Assembly (NCBI GenBank): GCA_947472965.1
Contig: CANJEF010000015.1
Location: 1-10,644 of the forward strand
Direction of reading: 5' to 3'
Source of the DNA: Sphingobacteriales bacterium
Lineage (GTDB): Bacteria; Bacteroidota; Bacteroidia; Chitinophagales; Chitinophagaceae
Length of the DNA stretch: 10,644 bases
The notes beneath the pieces were generated by a model. That model was not told where the DNA came from and searched no databases. It saw nothing but the letters and a program-made list of their open reading frames with translations. Positions 6,920 to 10,644 of this stretch are shown here, one piece after another (within the stretch, counting starts at the first letter, position 1; the number at the start of each line of letters is the position of its first letter). A program made the translations under genes and the position numbers.

Positions 6920-7288
6920 ATGATTCAGCAAGAATCCAGACTAAATGTAGCAGACAACAGTGGGGCAAAAGAAGTTCTTTGTATTCGCGTATTGGGAAAT
7001 AGCGGACAAGACTATGCCAAGATTGGTGACAAGATTGTTGTAACTGTGAAGGATGCTATACCTGCGGGGGGTATCAAAAAAGGAACTGTAACAAAAGCGG
7101 TAATTGTAAGAACAAAAAATAAGCTCCGCAGAAAAGATGGTTCATACATTCGTTTTGATGACAATGCAGTGGTGCTATTGAATCAATCGGAAGAGCCAAG
7201 GGGAACAAGGATTTTTGGTCCAGTTGCCCGTGAGTTGAGGGATAAAGGGTATATGAAAATTATTTCACTAGCCCCTGAGGTACTATAA
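6920..7288 (+). CDS. rplN: 50S ribosomal protein uL14
   Basis: uL14 is a beta-barrel protein that forms intersubunit bridges with 16S rRNA and is the binding site of the silencing factor RsfS. The 122 residues match the near-invariant bacterial length of 122-123. It begins [19 protein letters not shown], continues CIRVLGNSG and [16 protein letters not shown], and carries [27 protein letters not shown]. The end has [28 protein letters not shown]. All of this is textbook uL14. In E. coli this gene opens the spc operon. Here I see no convincing promoter or terminator before it, so S10 and spc genes may be co-transcribed. Confidence 0.98.
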   Translation: MIQQESRLNVADNSGAKEVLCIRVLGNSGQDYAKIGDKIVVTVKDAIPAGGIKKGTVTKAVIVRTKNKLRRKDGSYIRFDDNAVVLLNQSEEPRGTRIFGPVARELRDKGYMKIISLAPEVL

Positions 7289-7320
7289 AATCGTATTAAC
7301 TGCCGAATAAAATAATTAAG

Positions 7321-7659
7321 ATGAGCAACAGATTCAAGCCAAAATTCAACATTAAAAAAGGTGATACCGTAGTTGTTATCACTGGTGAAGACAAGGATCT
7401 CAAAAAGCCACGCAAGGTACTTGAGGTTTATCCTGAAAAGACACGTGTGTTGATTGAAGGCGCTAACATTGTAACACGCCATACCAAACCTTCAGCCCAG
7501 AATACAAAGGGTGGTTTGGTTAAGAAGGAAGCTTCCATCCATATCAGCAATGTTATGCTTTGGGACTCAAAGAACGAGGCTCCTACTAAGATCAAGCGTA
7601 CAAGAGAAAATGGTAAATTGGTAAGAATTTCTAAAAAATCAGGGGAGGTAATCAAATAA
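7321..7659 (+). CDS. rplX: 50S ribosomal protein uL24
   Basis: uL24 is an assembly-initiator protein that binds the 5' end of 23S rRNA and lies near the tunnel exit. The protein has 112 residues, slightly longer than E. coli (104) and normal for other phyla. The KOW motif is at the N-terminus ([26 protein letters not shown]), followed by [18 protein letters not shown] and [11 protein letters not shown]. The basic tail is [20 protein letters not shown]. The stop TAA overlaps the rplE start by one base (TAATG), so the two genes are probably translationally coupled. The codons for GEV near the end also create the GGAGGT that lies before rplE. Confidence 0.97.
   Translation: MSNRFKPKFNIKKGDTVVVITGEDKDLKKPRKVLEVYPEKTRVLIEGANIVTRHTKPSAQNTKGGLVKKEASIHISNVMLWDSKNEAPTKIKRTRENGKLVRISKKSGEVIK
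7643..7648 (+). promoter_or_regulatory. Shine-Dalgarno-like GGGAGG before rplE, inside rplX
   Basis: GGGAGG lies in the last codons of rplX, 10 bases before the rplE ATG at 7659. It is one of only two strong GGAGG-type sites near a start in this window. Because it also encodes Gly-Glu of uL24, it could be coincidental. The TAATG overlap makes re-initiation of the terminating ribosome plausible. Confidence 0.45.
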
Positions 7660-8228
7660 TGAGCACAGCAACATACAAACCCAGGCTGCAGGAAAAATAT
7701 AAGACGGACGTAATTCCTGCCTTGATGAAAAAGTTCAGTTATAAATCTGTTATGCAGGTTCCCAAGCTCACCAAGATTTGTTTGAATCGTGGTGTTAACG
7801 GCGCGGTAGCTGATAAAAAACTCATTGACATAGCAGTTGATGAAATGACTACCATCACTGGACAAAAAGCACAGGCTACCCGTTCCAAAAAGGATATCTC
7901 AAATTTCAAATTGAGAAAGAGTATGCCAATTGGTGCTCGCGTAACATTGAGAGGTGTAAAGATGTATGAATTTTTAGATCGTTTTATTTCTTCATCATTG
8001 CCACGTGTTCGTGATTTCAAAGGAATTAGTGAGAAGTCATTTGATGGCAGGGGTAACTATACACTTGGCGTTACAGAACAAATCATTTTCCCTGAAATAG
8101 ATATCGATAAGGTTACAAAAATCACCGGTATGGACATCACATTCGTAACAACTGCTCCTAATAATGAAGAAGCATATGAGTTGTTAAAGGAAATGGGAAT
8201 GCCTTTCAAAAACATGAAAAAAGATTAA
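7659..8228 (+). CDS. rplE: 50S ribosomal protein uL5
   Basis: uL5 binds 5S rRNA with uL18 and forms a bridge between the central protuberance and the 30S head. The 189 residues are slightly above E. coli's 179. Key segments are [75 protein letters not shown] and [12 protein letters not shown], with [16 protein letters not shown] near the C-terminus. The ATG overlaps the rplX stop by one base. In E. coli the rplE start region is where uS8 binds to repress the spc operon. No such site is evident to me here. rpsN follows after 10 bases. Confidence 0.98.
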   Translation: MSTATYKPRLQEKYKTDVIPALMKKFSYKSVMQVPKLTKICLNRGVNGAVADKKLIDIAVDEMTTITGQKAQATRSKKDISNFKLRKSMPIGARVTLRGVKMYEFLDRFISSSLPRVRDFKGISEKSFDGRGNYTLGVTEQIIFPEIDIDKVTKITGMDITFVTTAPNNEEAYELLKEMGMPFKNMKKD

Positions 8229-8238
8229 TTGAAATACT

Positions 8239-8508
8239 ATGGCAAAAGAATCAGTTAAAGCCAGGCAAAGGAAAAGAGAAAAGATGGTTGCTAAATTCGC
8301 TGAAAAGCGTTCAGCCCTGAAAGCGGCTGGTGATTGGCAAGCATTGGATCAACTTCCAAAGAACTCTTCAAAGGTTCGCTTGAAAAACAGGTGTCAATTG
8401 ACTGGAAGACCTAAAGGATACATGCGCTATTTTGGCTTATCCAGGGTTATGTTCCGCGAAATGGCATTATCGGGTAAGATCCCTGGTGTGAGAAAGGCCA
8501 GTTGGTAG
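8239..8508 (+). CDS. rpsN: 30S ribosomal protein uS14, zinc-independent long form
   Basis: uS14 is a late-assembling protein of the 30S head near the A site. With 89 residues it is the long form. The short form of about 61 residues carries two CXXC zinc motifs. Here there is a single cysteine ([11 protein letters not shown]) and no CXXC, so the protein does not need zinc. The C-terminal block [21 protein letters not shown], ending KASW, is diagnostic. The highly basic N-terminus ([18 protein letters not shown]) binds rRNA. It lies 10 bases after rplE, the tightest non-overlapping spacing in the window, and is followed by an 80-base gap with the unusual rpsH leader. Confidence 0.98.
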   Translation: MAKESVKARQRKREKMVAKFAEKRSALKAAGDWQALDQLPKNSSKVRLKNRCQLTGRPKGYMRYFGLSRVMFREMALSGKIPGVRKASW

Positions 8509-8559
8509 AACCTAAATAGAATTAAAATTATTATTATCAATCAAATTCAACCGAAATAA

Positions 8560-8571
8560 TCCCGCAAGGGA
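8560..8571 (+). promoter_or_regulatory. GCAA-tetraloop hairpin in rpsH leader
   Basis: TCCC-GCAA-GGGA is a 4-bp stem with a GNRA-type tetraloop, ending two bases before the AAGGAGG of rpsH. GGGA occurs again at 8579-8582, so ATCCC (8559-8563) could instead pair with GGGAT (8579-8583) and partly cover the Shine-Dalgarno. These two pairings exclude each other. The rest of the gap from 8509 is AT-rich with nothing recognisable. Confidence 0.4.
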
Positions 8572-8573
8572 GC

Positions 8574-8580
8574 AAGGAGG
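8574..8580 (+). promoter_or_regulatory. Canonical Shine-Dalgarno AAGGAGG before rpsH
   Basis: AAGGAGG (continuing G at 8581) lies 8 bases before the rpsH ATG, a perfect match in sequence and spacing to the bacterial Shine-Dalgarno. This stands out because almost every other start in the window has an A-rich leader without one. Bacteroidota ribosomes are known to shield the anti-Shine-Dalgarno, so a strong site here suggests special control. Confidence 0.85.
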
Positions 8581-8588
8581 GATACACA

Positions 8589-8987
8589 ATGACAACAGAT
8601 CCAATAGCAGATTTTCTTACAAGGGTTAGAAACGCCCAAATGGCTGGACATCGTATCGTAGAGATACCTGCATCCAACCTCAAAAAGAGGATTACTGAAA
8701 TCTTGTACAACCAAGGTTACATTCTCAAATACAAATTTGAGGATGACAGTAAGCAAGGTGTAATTAAGATAGCCTTGAAGTATGATGGTGAAACCAAAGA
8801 GCCAGCCATCAGAACACTTGAGCGGGTAAGCCGCCCAGGGTTGAGGCAATATGCCAAGCCTCTTGAATTCAAGCGTGTTAAAAACGGTTTGGGCATTGCC
8901 ATACTTTCCACATCGAAGGGTGTCATGACGGATAAGGATGCAAAAGCACAAAAAGTTGGTGGAGAGGTTCTTTGTTATATTTATTAA
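8589..8987 (+). CDS. rpsH: 30S ribosomal protein uS8
   Basis: uS8 is a primary 16S rRNA-binding protein (central domain) and, in E. coli, the repressor of the spc operon. The 132 residues are the usual length. It begins TDPIADFLTRVRNAQMAGH. In the middle are IPASNLKKRITEILYNQGYI and ERVSRPGLRQYAK; the end is GLGIAILSTSKGVMTDKDA and GGEVLCYIY. The SKGVMTD block is the family's RNA-binding signature. The start is strongly supported by AAGGAGG eight bases upstream. The gene is flanked by the two longest gaps of the spc part, 80 bases before and 105 after. This fits a gene with its own translational control. Confidence 0.98.
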   Translation: MTTDPIADFLTRVRNAQMAGHRIVEIPASNLKKRITEILYNQGYILKYKFEDDSKQGVIKIALKYDGETKEPAIRTLERVSRPGLRQYAKPLEFKRVKNGLGIAILSTSKGVMTDKDAKAQKVGGEVLCYIY

Positions 8988-8995
8988 ATGTAAAC

Positions 8996-9014
8996 GCTTT
9001 CCTGTCTGGAAAGC
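8996..9014 (+). promoter_or_regulatory. Hairpin in the rpsH-rplF gap
   Basis: GCTTTCC (8996-9002) pairs with GGAAAGC (9008-9014) around the loop TGTCT, a perfect 7-bp stem starting nine bases after the rpsH stop. No run of T follows, so it is not a classic terminator. Further on, GTTTTCT (9033-9039) can pair with GGAAAAC (9062-9068) across a 22-base loop. TAAGTTTT near 9030 resembles a -7 box but has no TTTG at the right distance. The rest of the 105-base gap shows nothing recognisable. Confidence 0.45.
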
Positions 9015-9092
9015 CTAGGGTGTGCGTACTAAGTTTTCTATACGGAACTGAAACCACTCAAGGAAAACAGACTGGAAATTAAATCAAATACT

Positions 9093-9647
9093 ATGTCTCG
9101 TATAGGTAAAAAAATCATTGAGCTTCCTAAGGGTGTCACCTTAACTGTTGGATCAGATAATGTGGTAACAGTAAAAGGTCCAAAGGGAGAGCTGAAGCAA
9201 GCAGTTGACCGCGATATAACAATTGTGATCACGGAAAATATTGTAGAACTTAAGCGCCCTACAGATCAAATTAGACACCGTGCGATGCATGGTCTATACA
9301 GGGCACTCATCAATAACCTTGTTCAAGGTGTAACCAATGGTTATAAAAAAGAACTTGAACTTGTGGGTGTGGGTTTCAAAGCTGCAAACCAAGGCAACAT
9401 CCTTGACCTGGCTTTGGGTTACTCTCACAATATTATTTTTGAAATTCCTAAGGAACTTAAAATCACTACTTCACAAGAAAAGGGTGATAATCCCCGAATT
9501 GTATTGGAAGGTATTGATAAGCAATTATTGGGTCAGGTTGCTGCAAAGATTAGGGGATTAAGAAAGCCTGAGCCATACAAAGGAAAGGGTGTTAAATACA
9601 AAGGTGAATATATCCGTCGCAAGGCAGGTAAGGCAGCTGGTAAATAA
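9093..9647 (+). CDS. rplF: 50S ribosomal protein uL6
   Basis: uL6 lies near the sarcin-ricin loop and factor-binding site of the large subunit. The protein has 184 residues against 177 in E. coli. It has the two related domains of the family. The N-terminus is SRIGKKIIELPKGVTL with VKGPKGELKQ. The domain junction is HGLYRALINNLVQGVTNGYKKELELVGVGF. The C-terminal domain has ALGYSHNIIFEIP, a variable stretch, then GQVAAKIRGLRKPEPYKGKGVKYKGEYIRRKAGKA. The last block is diagnostic. The leader is AT-rich and without Shine-Dalgarno. rplR follows after 40 bases, as is usual in the spc operon. Confidence 0.98.
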   Translation: MSRIGKKIIELPKGVTLTVGSDNVVTVKGPKGELKQAVDRDITIVITENIVELKRPTDQIRHRAMHGLYRALINNLVQGVTNGYKKELELVGVGFKAANQGNILDLALGYSHNIIFEIPKELKITTSQEKGDNPRIVLEGIDKQLLGQVAAKIRGLRKPEPYKGKGVKYKGEYIRRKAGKAAGK

Positions 9648-9674
9648 TCGTTAACGATCCTGGCAGAATCAGGA
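9647..9674 (+). promoter_or_regulatory. Palindrome and hairpin between rplF and rplR
   Basis: ATCGTTAACGAT (9647-9658) is a perfect 12-base palindrome beginning on the last base of the rplF stop codon. Directly after it, TCCTG (9658-9662) can pair with CAGGA (9670-9674) around a 7-base loop. Neither is followed by a run of T. I see no named regulator site. Confidence 0.3.
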
Positions 9675-9687
9675 AAAACATAATAAG

Positions 9688-10041
9688 ATGAACGTAAAAT
9701 CACAAAGAAGACAGAGAATTAAGTACACCATTCGTAAGAAGATTGCGGGTACTGCTGAAAAGCCACGACTTAGTGTTTTCAGAAGCAATACGGATATTTA
9801 TGTGCAGTTGATTGATGATGAAAACGGCAATACCCTTGCTGCAGCATCATCTAAGCAAAAGGATATTCTTGCACAAAAAGTCAATAAAACTGAAAAGGGC
9901 AAACTTGTTGGTCAAGCCATTGCAAAAAAAGCTGTTGAAATTGGACTGGCAACATGTGTGTTTGACCGCGGAGGATATTTGTATCACGGAAGGGTAAAAG
10001 CAGTCGCTGAAGGAGCACGTGAAGGTGGTTTGAAATTCTGA
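9688..10041 (+). CDS. rplR: 50S ribosomal protein uL18
   Basis: uL18 binds 5S rRNA and, with uL5, places it in the central protuberance. The 117 residues equal the E. coli length. The basic N-terminus [29 protein letters not shown] is typical. The domain continues [19 protein letters not shown] and [43 protein letters not shown], where the [24 protein letters not shown] block is the family's hallmark. It sits 40 bases after rplF and 29 before rpsE, in the standard spc order. The leader before the ATG is A-rich. Confidence 0.98.
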   Translation: MNVKSQRRQRIKYTIRKKIAGTAEKPRLSVFRSNTDIYVQLIDDENGNTLAAASSKQKDILAQKVNKTEKGKLVGQAIAKKAVEIGLATCVFDRGGYLYHGRVKAVAEGAREGGLKF

Positions 10042-10070
10042 TTTAATTTGTTCAATTTAATATTACATAA

Positions 10071-10589
10071 ATGTCAAAAGCAAAATTTAGCAAGATAAAA
10101 GCCAGCGATCTTGAATTGAAGGAAAAAGTTGTTGCAATCAACCGTGTTGTGAAAACAACAAAGGGTGGTAGGGCTTTCAGCTTTTCTGCGCTGGTTGTTG
10201 TTGGAAATGAAGATGGTATCGTAGGACATGGACTTGGTAAGGCTAAAGAAGTACAAGAAGCAATTACAAAAGGCATCGAAGACGCCAAGAAAAATTTGTT
10301 GAAAGTACCTGTGATGAAGGGAACCATTCCACATGATCAACTTGCAAAAGAAGGTGCTGCTAAGGTTCTTATAAAACCAGCAGCCCATGGTACCGGTGTA
10401 ATAGCTGGAGGTAGTATGCGTGCTGTACTTGAGAGTGTTGGAATCACAGACGTTTTGGCAAAGTCCTTAGGATCAGCCAATCCTCATAACGTGGTGAAGG
10501 CAACCTTCAAGGCATTATCCATGTTGCGCGAACCAATTAATGTTTCCAAAACAAGAACCATCGCACTTAAAAGGGTGTTTAACGGTTAG
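10071..10589 (+). CDS. rpsE: 30S ribosomal protein uS5
   Basis: uS5 lies at the mRNA entry channel with uS3 and uS4 and affects decoding accuracy. The 172 residues fit the 160-175 range. The N-terminal double-stranded-RNA-binding-like domain is [43 protein letters not shown] (about residues 16-59). The loop [10 protein letters not shown] holds the region where spectinomycin-resistance changes arise in E. coli, and looks wild type. The C-terminal domain shows [29 protein letters not shown] and [13 protein letters not shown]. The stop is at 10587-10589, 47 bases before the next likely start. Confidence 0.98.
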   Translation: MSKAKFSKIKASDLELKEKVVAINRVVKTTKGGRAFSFSALVVVGNEDGIVGHGLGKAKEVQEAITKGIEDAKKNLLKVPVMKGTIPHDQLAKEGAAKVLIKPAAHGTGVIAGGSMRAVLESVGITDVLAKSLGSANPHNVVKATFKALSMLREPINVSKTRTIALKRVFNG

Positions 10590-10616
10590 TAAATAAAATT
10601 GCACTATCACTTTATA

Positions 10617-10632
10617 AAATCCCAAGGGGTTT
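10617..10632 (+). promoter_or_regulatory. Small hairpin with SD-like AAGGGG before the last gene
   Basis: AAATCC (10617-10622) can pair with GGGTTT (10627-10632) around the loop CAAG, with one T-G pair. AAGGGG (10624-10629) lies seven bases before the ATG at 10637 and is weakly Shine-Dalgarno-like. It would be partly hidden in the stem. The pairing is short, and the site is at the edge of the window, so this is tentative. Confidence 0.25.
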
Positions 10633-10636
10633 AAGT

Positions 10637-10644
10637 ATGAAAAA
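10637..10644 (+). CDS. rpmD: Start of the next gene, probably ribosomal protein uL30 (partial)
   Basis: An ATG at 10637 followed by AAAAA begins 47 bases after the rpsE stop and runs off the window. Only Met-Lys and two more bases are seen. The call rests on conserved gene order: rpmD normally follows rpsE in the spc operon, and many uL30 proteins start Met-Lys or Met-Ala-Lys. The next most likely candidate, if rpmD is missing, would be rplO. Sequence evidence alone is almost nil. Confidence 0.4.

Noticed and set aside
9337..9561. Alternative plus-strand frame of 74 codons inside rplF, and similar shadow frames elsewhere
   Set aside because: They overlap well-conserved ribosomal genes in another frame, and their peptides are rich in residues typical of chance translation of A-rich DNA.

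Overview
The window is one continuous stretch of a bacterial chromosome carrying the junction between the str and S10/spc ribosomal protein clusters, all on the plus strand. It runs from the end of the elongation factor G gene (fusA), through rpsJ-rplC-rplD-rplW-rplB-rpsS-rplV-rpsC-rplP-rpmC-rpsQ and rplN-rplX-rplE-rpsN-rpsH-rplF-rplR-rpsE, to the first bases of what is probably rpmD. All 19 complete genes are recognisable ribosomal proteins of normal length and gene order. I see no mobile element, tRNA, rRNA, CRISPR array or foreign insertion.

The source is most likely a member of the Bacteroidota (Bacteroidetes), possibly Cytophagales-like. Four things support this: moderate to low GC; almost no Shine-Dalgarno sequences, with A-rich leaders before nearly every start; a promoter before rpsJ that fits the Bacteroidota form (TTTG, 18 bases, TACTTTCG, against TTTG/TAnnTTTG) and not the E. 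coli form; and fusA followed directly by the S10 cluster without tuf. The exact genus cannot be read from this window.

Layout: positions 1-1131 hold the last 376 codons of fusA, followed at once by a strong intrinsic terminator (1149-1184) and then a new promoter (1220-1249), so str and S10 transcription are separable here. rpsJ (1280-1585) has a leader of only about 25 bases. It is then separated from rplC by 269 non-coding bases with several stem-loops, the longest gap in the window. From rplC to rplX the genes are packed with gaps of 15 to 69 bases. rplX and rplE overlap by one base. After rpsN there is an 80-base gap ending in a textbook Shine-Dalgarno before rpsH, then a 105-base gap before rplF, then rplR, rpsE and the start of the next gene.

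Functionally the genes supply both ribosomal subunits: the peptidyl-transferase and exit-tunnel proteins (uL2, uL3, uL4, uL22, uL23, uL29), the 5S RNA/central protuberance proteins (uL5, uL18, and uL16 nearby), the factor-binding and bridge proteins (uL6, uL14), and the decoding, mRNA-entry and head proteins of the 30S (uS3, uS5, uS8, uS10, uS14, uS17, uS19). The coding content is ordinary. The points worth a second look are regulatory: the split between fusA and rpsJ, the structured rpsJ-rplC gap, the isolated Shine-Dalgarno before rpsH, repeated UUCG mini-hairpins between genes, and an Arg/Gly/Asp-rich tail on uS3.
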